Shown here piece after piece: positions 7,584 through 13,554 of a stretch of 16,355 bases of DNA. Origin of the DNA: Cribrihabitans_A pelagius (lineage in GTDB: Bacteria > Pseudomonadota > Alphaproteobacteria > Rhodobacterales > Rhodobacteraceae); assembly GCF_048820915.1 (NCBI RefSeq), contig NZ_JBMERR010000036.1, forward strand, positions 1-16,355. Reading direction: 5' to 3'. Within the stretch, counting starts at the first letter, position 1, and the number at the start of each line of letters is the position of its first letter. Under the pieces are notes generated by a model. It did not search any database. It was not told where the DNA came from and saw only the letters and a list, made by a program, of their open reading frames with translations. The position numbers and the translations under genes are program-made.

Positions 7584-8831
7584 ATGCCTGAGCTGGCCGC
7601 CCTGCACCGCGACACGCCCTTCTGCCCGATCCTGGAGCTGGCGGGCCGCATCCAGGCCCGCGAAGAACCGGTGACCGATTTCTCGATCGGAGTGCCGGAT
7701 TTCACCCCGCCGCAGCGGGTCTATGACGCCGCCATCGCCGCCATTGCCAGCGACCGCTGCCGCTACGGCCCCAGCCGCGGTGAAGACGGGCTGATAGCGG
7801 GTTACCTGCATTACCTGTCGCGGCTCGGGCTCGCCACATACGGTCCCGATCATGTGGCGATGGGTCTGGGCGCCAAGCACCTGCTGTATTCGCTGTTCCA
7901 GGTGTTGTTCCAGCCCGGCGACACGGTAGTGATCCCGGCGCCGTGCTGGCCCACCTATTTCGACATCGCGCGGCTGGCGGGCGTGGCGGTGCGCAGCCCC
8001 TACTGCGGGCTGGAACAGGGTTACAAGCTGGACGCGCCGGGGCTGGAGGCGGCGCTGGCCGGCCAGCCCCGCGCCCTGGTGCTGAACAATCCGTCAAACC
8101 CCTCGGGCGCGCTTTACAGTGCCGCGGAACTGGCCGCGCTCGCCGATGTTTTGCGCGGCCATGACGTCTGGATCATCACCGATGACGTCTACCAGCGCTT
8201 TGTCTATACCGATGCCCCTTGCCCGCATCTGCTGGACGTGGCGCCGGACCTTGCGCCCCGCATCATCAAGGTCGACAGCATCTCCAAGCTCTACGGCATG
8301 CCGGGCTGGCGCGCCGGGCTGCTGGCAGCGGCGCCCGAGGTGGCGGCGGCGGTTGCGACGCTCAACAGCAATTCGATCTCCAACATGCCTCCCGCCGCTG
8401 CCGCCGCCGCGGCCGAGGCATTGGCAGGTCCTCAGGACTTTTCCGAGCGCATGACCGAAAGCTACCGGGAGCGGCGCGGCATCCTGCTTGGACATTTCGC
8501 GGCCGCGCCGCAGATCCGCTGCGCCGTGCCGGGGGGCGCCTTCTACCTGTTTCCTGACGTTTCCCGCCTGTTCGGCACCATGCACAATGGCCGGCTGATC
8601 GCCACCGACGAGGATTTCTGCGATCTGCTGTTGCAGGATTATGGCGTCGCTGCGGTGCCGGGCCGCCATTTCGGCGCGCCTGACAACATCCGCCTTTCCT
8701 ATGCGATTGCCACCGAAAAGGTCCGCCGGGGGGCGGCGCAGATCCTGCGCTGCGTTGCGGACCTGAGCCCGGCCTCCCGCCGCCAGCCAAGCGCGCCGCC
8801 GCGCCTGGCCCAGCCTGCCGGGGCGCGCTGA
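7584..8831 (+). CDS. Class I/II (fold-type I) PLP-dependent aminotransferase
   Basis: A 415-residue aspartate aminotransferase-superfamily enzyme. The visible PLP-site residues are NNPSNPSG (N172 the pyridine-contact region), DDVY around 197-200, the Schiff-base lysine K235 in DSISKLYGMPGWRAG, and the substrate-carboxylate arginine R370 in IRLSYA. Members transfer the amino group between 2-oxo acids and amino acids. In this operon the natural acceptor would be the 4-hydroxy-2-oxo acid from the aldolase, giving a 4-hydroxy amino acid, but this is inference. The last 25 residues are Pro/Arg/Ala-rich and extend past the usual end. The start at 7584 is supported by GGAG six bases upstream. It is the last gene of the plus-strand block and converges with arsR. 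Confidence 0.88.
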   Translation: MPELAALHRDTPFCPILELAGRIQAREEPVTDFSIGVPDFTPPQRVYDAAIAAIASDRCRYGPSRGEDGLIAGYLHYLSRLGLATYGPDHVAMGLGAKHLLYSLFQVLFQPGDTVVIPAPCWPTYFDIARLAGVAVRSPYCGLEQGYKLDAPGLEAALAGQPRALVLNNPSNPSGALYSAAELAALADVLRGHDVWIITDDVYQRFVYTDAPCPHLLDVAPDLAPRIIKVDSISKLYGMPGWRAGLLAAAPEVAAAVATLNSNSISNMPPAAAAAAAEALAGPQDFSERMTESYRERRGILLGHFAAAPQIRCAVPGGAFYLFPDVSRLFGTMHNGRLIATDEDFCDLLLQDYGVAAVPGRHFGAPDNIRLSYAIATEKVRRGAAQILRCVADLSPASRRQPSAPPRLAQPAGAR

Positions 8832-8848
8832 GCTGGAGAGCGGCGCGG

Positions 8849-8867
8849 GCGGCCTTGCGCCGGCCGC
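8849..8867. terminator. Possible hairpin between convergent genes
   Basis: GCGGCC (8849-8854) and GGCCGC (8862-8867) form a 6-bp stem with a 7-base loop between the aminotransferase stop and the arsR stop. No T-run follows on either strand, so it is at best a weak terminator or a pause site. Confidence 0.3.
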
Positions 8868-8869
8868 GT

Positions 8870-9196
8870 CTACTGCAACGCGGAAAGGTCGACGCCCGCG
8901 CAGGCCGCGGCATCACCGCCGCAGCAGTCCTGCAGCAGGAAGCGCACCAGGGCGTTCACCGCTGCAAAGCGGGGCGCGTAGAGGATTTCGCGGTGGTTGC
9001 GCTGCGCCGTCACCAGCCCCGCCCGCTTCAGCACAGCGAGATGCCCCGAGACGGTCGACGGCTTCAGCTCCAGCAGGCGGCCGATTTCCATCGCCGGCGT
9101 GCCCGCGGGGCCGCGCTGGACAAGCAGGCGGAACACCGACAGCCTTGTGTCATGGGCAAGCGCGCCGAAGGCGTTTATGGCGGGGAGTTGGTTCAT
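8870..9196 (-). CDS. arsR: ArsR-family metalloregulator, arsenic type
   Basis: A 108-residue winged-helix repressor. The recognition helix region reads LELKPSTVSGHLAVLKRAGL (about 43-62), typical of ArsR/SmtB proteins, followed by the wing (VTAQRNHREILYAPR). Three cysteines near the C-terminus, C91, C92 and C99 in DCCGGDAAAC, match the As(III)/Sb(III) site type of the Acidithiobacillus ferrooxidans-like ArsR branch, whose spacing is nearly the same. Binding of arsenite is expected to release it from DNA. It is divergent from arsH, 178 bases away. The ATG at 9196 has no Shine-Dalgarno sequence in front; a promoter with its -10 only six bases before the ATG suggests a leaderless transcript. It probably represses both itself and arsH. 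Confidence 0.9.
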   Translation of the reverse strand: MNQLPAINAFGALAHDTRLSVFRLLVQRGPAGTPAMEIGRLLELKPSTVSGHLAVLKRAGLVTAQRNHREILYAPRFAAVNALVRFLLQDCCGGDAAACAGVDLSALQ

Positions 9197-9197
9197 G

Positions 9198-9218
9198 TTT
9201 CGTGATTACGCGAAATGA
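9198..9218. promoter_or_regulatory. ArsR operator-like site 1 (arsR side)
   Basis: TTTCG-N8-CGAAA inverted repeat (9198-9202 and 9211-9215), covering the arsR -10 box and ending next to its start codon. Seventeen of 21 bases are the same as the second site at 9262-9282. Position and duplication support an ArsR site; the exact footprint is inferred. Confidence 0.55.
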
Positions 9219-9231
9219 GGCGTGTTGACAA
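9203..9231 (-). promoter_or_regulatory. arsR promoter (leaderless arrangement)
   Basis: On the minus strand TTGTCA (9226-9231) is followed after 17 bases by TAATCA (9203-9208). Only six bases (9197-9202) separate the -10 from the A of the arsR ATG, so transcription would begin at or very near the start codon. The -35 bases are shared with the divergent arsH promoter. Confidence 0.55.
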
Positions 9232-9253
9232 GAATGCCCGCCAGCCGCTAGAG
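9225..9253 (+). promoter_or_regulatory. arsH promoter
   Basis: A perfect TTGACA (9225-9230) is followed after 17 bases by CTAGAG (9248-9253, three of six). It overlaps the arsR -35 on the opposite strand and is followed by operator-like site 2 a few bases downstream, a good position for a repressor block. The predicted leader before arsH is about 115 bases. Confidence 0.5.
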
Positions 9254-9261
9254 GAGCCTCA

Positions 9262-9282
9262 ATTCGTCATTGCCCGAAATGA
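9262..9282. promoter_or_regulatory. ArsR operator-like site 2 (arsH side)
   Basis: TTCG-N8-CGAA inverted repeat (9263-9266 and 9275-9278) with the same eight-base spacing and the same orientation as site 1, 64 bases away. It lies around the expected arsH transcription start. Confidence 0.5.
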
Positions 9283-9338
9283 CAATCCGGCAGATCCACC
9301 GGGCCGCATGGCCCTGCGAAGCCGGAACCATTGCGGGC

Positions 9339-9356
9339 GCGGGCAGGAGTGCCCGC
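9339..9356 (+). other. Small hairpin in the arsH leader
   Basis: GCGGGCA (9339-9345) pairs with TGCCCGC (9350-9356) across a GGAG loop, ending eight bases before the arsH ribosome binding site AGGAG (9364-9368). A second small stem, GGGCC-GCAT-GGCCC, lies at 9301-9314. A role in arsH translation is possible, but this could be chance in GC-rich DNA. Confidence 0.3.
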
Positions 9357-9374
9357 CGGACACAGGAGACCGCC

Positions 9375-10091
9375 ATGACCGACACGCCCAATATCGACGC
9401 CGGGAGCCTTGCCCCGATCGGCCCGGACGCGCTGTTCCCGGCCGAACCCAACCGCCATCCGGCGCGCATCCTTATCCTCTACGGCTCCTTGCGCGCGCGC
9501 AGCTTCTCGCGCTTTGCCGCCGAAGAATCCGCCCGCATTCTCACCTGCCTGGGCGCCGAGGCGCGGCTCTTCGACCCTCGGGGCCTGCCCCAGCCGGATG
9601 ACGCCGACACGGACCATCCCAAGGTGGCCGAGCTGCGCGATCTGGTGACTTGGTGCGAAGGCATGGTCTGGTCCTCGCCCGAGCGCCACGGCGCGATGAC
9701 CGGCATCATGAAAAGCCAGATCGACTGGATTCCTCTCAGCCTTGGCGGGGTGCGCCCGACGCAAGGCAAGACGCTCGCGGTGATGCAGGTGTGCGGCGGC
9801 TCGCAATCCTTCAACACGGTGAACCAGCTGCGCATCCTCGGCCGCTGGATGCGGCTCCTGACGATCCCGAACCAGTCTTCGGTCGCCAAGGCCTGGGACG
9901 AGTTCGACGAGGACGGCCGGATGAAACCCTCGCCCTACTACAACCGTATCGTCGACGTAATGGAGGAACTGGTGAAATTCACCCTGCTGACCCGGGACAT
10001 CAAGGAGCACCTGGTCGACCGCTACTCGGAACGGGTGGAGAGCCGGGCGGAACTGTCCAAGCGCGTGAACCAGTCCAAGGCAGTGGGCTGA
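9375..10091 (+). CDS. arsH: ArsH, NADPH-dependent FMN reductase/organoarsenical oxidase
   Basis: A 238-residue flavodoxin-like protein matching ArsH in length and motifs: the FMN phosphate loop YGSLRARSFSR (36-46), SPERHGAMTGIMKSQIDWIP (101-120) and VCGGSQSFNTVNQLR further on. Characterised ArsH proteins are NADPH:FMN oxidoreductases that oxidise trivalent methylated and aromatic arsenicals to the less toxic pentavalent forms, and can act on metals or quinones. The ATG at 9375 has AGGAG six bases upstream. In-frame starts further upstream, such as ATG 9279, lie in the operator region without a binding site. It is divergent from arsR and likely repressed by it. No arsenite pump or arsenate reductase gene is in the window. 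Confidence 0.93.
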   Translation: MTDTPNIDAGSLAPIGPDALFPAEPNRHPARILILYGSLRARSFSRFAAEESARILTCLGAEARLFDPRGLPQPDDADTDHPKVAELRDLVTWCEGMVWSSPERHGAMTGIMKSQIDWIPLSLGGVRPTQGKTLAVMQVCGGSQSFNTVNQLRILGRWMRLLTIPNQSSVAKAWDEFDEDGRMKPSPYYNRIVDVMEELVKFTLLTRDIKEHLVDRYSERVESRAELSKRVNQSKAVG

Positions 10092-10112
10092 GAGCGCCAG
10101 CAGCGGCGCGGC

Positions 10113-10140
10113 GGCGGGCGCGGGCCTGCCACCGCCCACC
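10113..10140 (-). terminator. Weak hairpin after the DUF1330 gene
   Basis: GGCGGGC (10113-10119) and GCCCACC (10134-10140) form a 7-bp stem that is complete only with a G-U pair in the minus-strand transcript, with a 14-base loop. It lies 12 bases past the DUF1330 stop, in the gap between it and the convergent arsH. No T-run follows. Confidence 0.25.
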
Positions 10141-10152
10141 CGAGGGCACCTT

Positions 10153-10446
10153 TCAGTCCGGGGCGCCTTCGACGAACACGATATTGGCCAGCCCCGCGCC
10201 CTCGCGGTGCGCCTTGGCGGCCTGGTATTCGGGCGAGTTGTAGCAGCTGAGCGCCGCCTCCATCGAGTCGAACTCGATCACCACGTTGCGCGGATGGCCG
10301 TCGCCCTCCATCTGCTCGCATGCGCCGCCGCGGGCGAGCACGCGGGCGCCGTAGGTCTTGAACGCCTGCGTCGCGCCCTCGGCATAAAGCTTGTAGGGGT
10401 CCGGGTCCGTCACCGTGACATGAGCGATCCAATAGGCTTTGGGCAT
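10153..10446 (-). CDS. DUF1330 family protein
   Basis: A 97-residue protein of the DUF1330 family (PF07045; dimeric alpha/beta-barrel fold). It has the usual opening KAYWIAHVTVTDPDPYKLY and the later FDSMEAALSCYNSPEYQAAK helix. The family has no firm biochemical role that I know of. The start at 10446 is supported by GGAG six bases upstream. It lies 58 bases downstream of the NCS1 permease gene in the same direction, so it is probably the last gene of the pyrimidine/hydantoin operon, possibly acting on a small intermediate. A GC-rich hairpin in the gap may alter its expression relative to the permease. Confidence 0.88.
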   Translation of the reverse strand: MPKAYWIAHVTVTDPDPYKLYAEGATQAFKTYGARVLARGGACEQMEGDGHPRNVVIEFDSMEAALSCYNSPEYQAAKAHREGAGLANIVFVEGAPD

Positions 10447-10474
10447 GAGAGCTCCACTATTCTGAGAGGTAAGG

Positions 10475-10496
10475 CGGGGCGGCAGGCGCCGCCCCG
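10475..10496 (-). terminator. GC-rich intercistronic hairpin after the permease gene
   Basis: A perfect 9-bp stem, CGGGGCGGC (10475-10483) with GCCGCCCCG (10488-10496) and a 4-base loop, starts nine bases past the permease stop. There is no U-run on the minus-strand transcript, so it is more likely an mRNA 3'-end stabiliser or partial terminator than a strong terminator. Confidence 0.4.
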
Positions 10497-10504
10497 GCCA
10501 GGAG

Positions 10505-11995
10505 TCACTTGTTCAGGATCTTGGACAGCACCAGATAGGCGGCGCCGGCCACGAACAGCCCGACGAACCAGGCGTAGGTGTAGATCGTGGCGAAGAAGTC
10601 CGAAGTTCCGGCGGTGATGCCGACACCGGCGAGGAAGCCCGGCAGGTTCGGCAGGATACCGATCACCAGCGCCCAGACACCGGCCCAGTTGGTGCCGTTC
10701 TTGCCGGAGTAGATGCCGTTCATCTTGAACAGGTCCGCCACTTCAAGCTTGGTTTTCCGCAGCAGGTAGTAGTCCGCCAGCATCACACCCGCGATCGGGC
10801 CCAGCAGGGCCGAATAGGCGATCAGCCAGCCGATGATGTGGTTGACCAGGACCCAGGGGAACATGGCGATGCCGATGCCCGCGGTGATGTAGCCGCCGCG
10901 CTTGAGGTTGATCTTGCTGGGCGCGAGGTTCGAAAACCCGTGCGCCGGTGCCACCACGTTGGCCGCCAGGTTGGTGGTCAGGGTTGCCACGATCAGCGCA
11001 AACAGCGCGATGATCACCGAGAAGCCGCCCATCTTCTCAGACAGCTGGATCGGATCCCAGATCGCCTCGCCATAGATTACCACGGTGGCCGAGGTCACGG
11101 CCGAGGCGATGAAGGCAAACAGCGCCATCGGGATCGGCAGGCCGACCAGCTGGCCCAGAAACTGGTCTTTCTGGCTTTTGGCATGACGGGTGAAGTCAGG
11201 GATGTTCAGCGCCAGCGTCGCCCAGAAGCCGATCATGCCGGTGAGGCTCGGCCAGAACACCACCCAGAACTGGCCTTCCTGCGGCTGGCCCGGGTCAAAG
11301 GCGCTGGGGGTGGAGAGCATCTCGCCGAAGCCGCCAGCGTTGACATAGGCCCAGCCCAGGAGTGCCAGACCCATCGCCAGCAGGAAGGGGGCGGCATAGG
11401 TTTCCAGCCAGCGGATCGACTCGGTGCCGTTCTTGATGAAGTAGAGGTGCAGGCCCCAGAACGCGAGGAAGCAGATGAACTCGCCCAGGCTGATGCCCAG
11501 GACCGGCAGCGCCTCGCCCGCCAGCGCACCGCCGGTAAGCGTGTTGAGGATCACGAAGATCGCCGAGCCGCCGACCCAGGTCTGGATGCCGAACCAGCCG
11601 CAGGCGACGATGCCGCGCGCCACGGCCGGGATCTTGGCGCCAGTAGGCCCGAAAGAGGAGCGCAAAAGCACCGGGAAGGGGATACCGTATTTGGTTCCGG
11701 CATGGCCCACCAGAACCATCGGGATCAGCACGATGGCGTTGGCGGCGAGGATGGTCATCACCGCCTGGTCCCAGCTCATGCCCGAGCCGATCAGGTAGGA
11801 TGCCAGCAGGTAAGTCGGGATGCAGACCACCATGCCGACCCAGAGCGCGGCAATCGCCACCCAGTCCCAGGTGCGTTCTGCCGCCGTCGTCGGCAACTGG
11901 TCCTCGTTGTAGAGCGCGGGGTCGATCTCCGCCAGATCCACCCGCGGCGGCGCCTCGGCGCCGAGGGCGGAATATCCGCTGGTTATGTCAGCCAT
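10505..11995 (-). CDS. NCS1-family nucleobase/hydantoin permease
   Basis: A 496-residue inner-membrane protein with about 12 membrane segments, of the nucleobase:cation symporter-1 family (Mhp1-like, PF02133). The substrate-site residues known from Mhp1 can be placed: W134 and Q138 in CGWFGIQTWVGG, an aromatic residue in the GFWATLALNIPDFTRHA helix (about 255-271), and N342 in TTNLAANVVAP. Members import hydantoins, uracil, allantoin or purines with sodium or protons. The catabolic genes just upstream point to uracil, dihydrouracil or a hydantoin as substrate; the sequence alone does not decide. The start at 11995 is supported by AGGGAGA eight bases upstream. A terminator-like hairpin in the 93-base gap after the dihydropyrimidinase gene suggests it is read through only partly or has its own promoter, which I could not find convincingly. 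Confidence 0.92.
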   Translation of the reverse strand: MADITSGYSALGAEAPPRVDLAEIDPALYNEDQLPTTAAERTWDWVAIAALWVGMVVCIPTYLLASYLIGSGMSWDQAVMTILAANAIVLIPMVLVGHAGTKYGIPFPVLLRSSFGPTGAKIPAVARGIVACGWFGIQTWVGGSAIFVILNTLTGGALAGEALPVLGISLGEFICFLAFWGLHLYFIKNGTESIRWLETYAAPFLLAMGLALLGWAYVNAGGFGEMLSTPSAFDPGQPQEGQFWVVFWPSLTGMIGFWATLALNIPDFTRHAKSQKDQFLGQLVGLPIPMALFAFIASAVTSATVVIYGEAIWDPIQLSEKMGGFSVIIALFALIVATLTTNLAANVVAPAHGFSNLAPSKINLKRGGYITAGIGIAMFPWVLVNHIIGWLIAYSALLGPIAGVMLADYYLLRKTKLEVADLFKMNGIYSGKNGTNWAGVWALVIGILPNLPGFLAGVGITAGTSDFFATIYTYAWFVGLFVAGAAYLVLSKILNK

Positions 11996-12056
11996 GGTCG
12001 TTGTCTCCCTGTTTTATGGCTTCCCGCTGCCCGCTTCTGCGGCGGACAGCACATGC

Positions 12057-12085
12057 AAAAATTCCCCGGCTCGCGCCAGGGAATT
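12057..12085 (-). terminator. Terminator/attenuator hairpin between hydA and the permease gene
   Basis: In the minus-strand transcript AAUUCCCUGGC (complement of 12075-12085) pairs with GCCGGGGAAUU (complement of 12060-12070), giving 11 pairs including one G-U, closed by a GCGA (GNRA) tetraloop and running into five U residues (complement of 12057-12061). It starts three bases after the hydA stop. The G-U pair becomes a C-A mismatch on the other strand, so the structure is best in the direction of hydA transcription. Confidence 0.7.
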
Positions 12086-12088
12086 CAT

Positions 12089-13549
12089 TCAGACGCAGGC
12101 GGGCATGTTTTCCGCCGAACGCACAACTTTGCGCGGCGCTGTCAGCTCTTTCCACTTCGACAGCGCCTTGTTCACCTCCGGGAAGGCGGGCCGCTCGACA
12201 AAGCGGCCGTGGCCCGGGGTGGCGCAGACCTTGCCGTTGTCCACTGCCACCTCGCCGCGGCTGAGGGTATAGCGCGGCAGGCCAGTGACCTCGCGGCCGG
12301 AGAAGACGTTGTATTCCACCACCGACTGCTGGGTCTCGGGCGAGATCGTCTTGGACTTCTTCGGATCCCACACCACCAGATCAGCGTCGGAGCCTTCCAC
12401 AATCGCGCCTTTGCGCGGATAGATGTTGAGGATCTTGGCGATGTTGGTGGAGGTCACGGCGACAAACTCGTTCGGCGTCAGGCGGCCGGTGTTGACGCCC
12501 TCGCTCCACAGAACCGGCATCCGGTCTTCGAGACCGCCGGTGCCGTTGGGGATCTTGGTGAAGTCGTCAATGCCGAAGCGCTTCTGTTCGTTCGAAAAGG
12601 CGCAATGGTCGGTGGCGACCACCTGCAGCGAGCCCGCCTGCAGGCCGGCCCAGAGGCTGTCCTGATGCGCCTTGTCCCGGAACGGCGGCGACATCACCCG
12701 CTGCGCGGCATGGTCCCAGCTGGGGTTGCGGTATTCGCTTTCATCCAGCACCAGATGCTGGATCAGCGGCTCGCCAAACACGCGCATGCCCTTCTGGCGG
12801 GCCCGGCGGATTGCTTCATGTGCCTGCTCGCAGGAGGTGTGCACCACGTAAAGCGGCACGCCTGCCATGTCGGCGATCATGATGGCACGGTTGGTGGCCT
12901 CGCCCTCGACCTCGGGCGGACGCGACAGGCCGTGGCCTTCCGGCCCGCGGATGCCGTCGGCCAGCAGTTTCTGCTGCATGGTGGCAACCACGTCGCCGTT
13001 TTCCGCATGCACCATCGGCAGCGCGCCGAGCGCGGCACAGCGGCGGAACGAGTCGAACAGCTCGTCGTCCTCCACCATCAGCGCGCCCTTGTAGGCCATG
13101 AAGTGCTTGAAGGAATTGATGCCGAGGTCCACGACCTGCTGCATCTCCTCGAACACCTGCTCGCTCCACCAGGTCACCGCCATGTGGAAGGAGTAGTCGG
13201 CGCAGGCGCGTTTCGACTTGGCGTGCCAGGCCTCCAATGCTTCCAGCATCGACTGGCCGGGGCTCGGCAGGCAGAAATCGACCACCATCGTGGTGCCGCC
13301 CGCAAGCCCTGCGCGGGTGCCGCTCTCGAAATCATCCGCGGAATGGGTGCCCATGAAGGGCATTTCCAGATGCACATGCGGGTCGATGCCGCCGGGCATG
13401 ACATAGCAGCCTCCGGCGTCCAGCACCTTGTCGCCGTTGAGGCCGGTGCCGATCTGCACGATCTTGCCATCCTCGATAGCGACATCGGCTTCGTAGCTGC
13501 GGTCGGCGGCGACGATGGTGCCGCCCTTGATCACGGTTCTTGTCGTCAT
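12089..13549 (-). CDS. hydA: Dihydropyrimidinase (D-hydantoinase)
   Basis: A 486-residue amidohydrolase that opens the ring of 5,6-dihydrouracil/dihydrothymine (or 5-substituted hydantoins), giving N-carbamoyl-beta-amino acids; step two of the reductive pyrimidine pathway, cytoplasmic. The dinuclear metal site is complete: H58 and H60 (GGIDPHVHLEMP), the lysine expected to be carbamylated K148 (SFKHFMAYKG) with catalytic Y153, H181 (MVHAEN), H237 (VVHTS) and D314 (ATDHCAF). Length is normal. The ATG at 13549 is chosen because it gives the family's usual N-terminus (TVIKGGTIV); an upstream in-frame start lies inside the previous gene. The gap to the upstream amidohydrolase gene is only five bases and its TGA lies within the GAGTGAAG leader, so the two are co-transcribed and perhaps coupled. 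Confidence 0.95.
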   Translation of the reverse strand: MTTRTVIKGGTIVAADRSYEADVAIEDGKIVQIGTGLNGDKVLDAGGCYVMPGGIDPHVHLEMPFMGTHSADDFESGTRAGLAGGTTMVVDFCLPSPGQSMLEALEAWHAKSKRACADYSFHMAVTWWSEQVFEEMQQVVDLGINSFKHFMAYKGALMVEDDELFDSFRRCAALGALPMVHAENGDVVATMQQKLLADGIRGPEGHGLSRPPEVEGEATNRAIMIADMAGVPLYVVHTSCEQAHEAIRRARQKGMRVFGEPLIQHLVLDESEYRNPSWDHAAQRVMSPPFRDKAHQDSLWAGLQAGSLQVVATDHCAFSNEQKRFGIDDFTKIPNGTGGLEDRMPVLWSEGVNTGRLTPNEFVAVTSTNIAKILNIYPRKGAIVEGSDADLVVWDPKKSKTISPETQQSVVEYNVFSGREVTGLPRYTLSRGEVAVDNGKVCATPGHGRFVERPAFPEVNKALSKWKELTAPRKVVRSAENMPACV

Positions 13550-13554
13550 ATTCT

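Noticed and set aside
7517..7591. A 24-codon Pro-rich frame that starts in the dehydrogenase stop (TGATG) and ends inside the aminotransferase start region
   Set aside because: It could couple translation of the two genes, but it has no separate binding site and the sequence is a C-rich spacer with a small tandem repeat; most likely chance.
9279..9374. Longer ArsH starting at ATG 9279
   Set aside because: This start lies in operator-like site 2 and has no ribosome binding site, while ATG 9375 has AGGAG at ideal spacing and gives the normal ArsH length.
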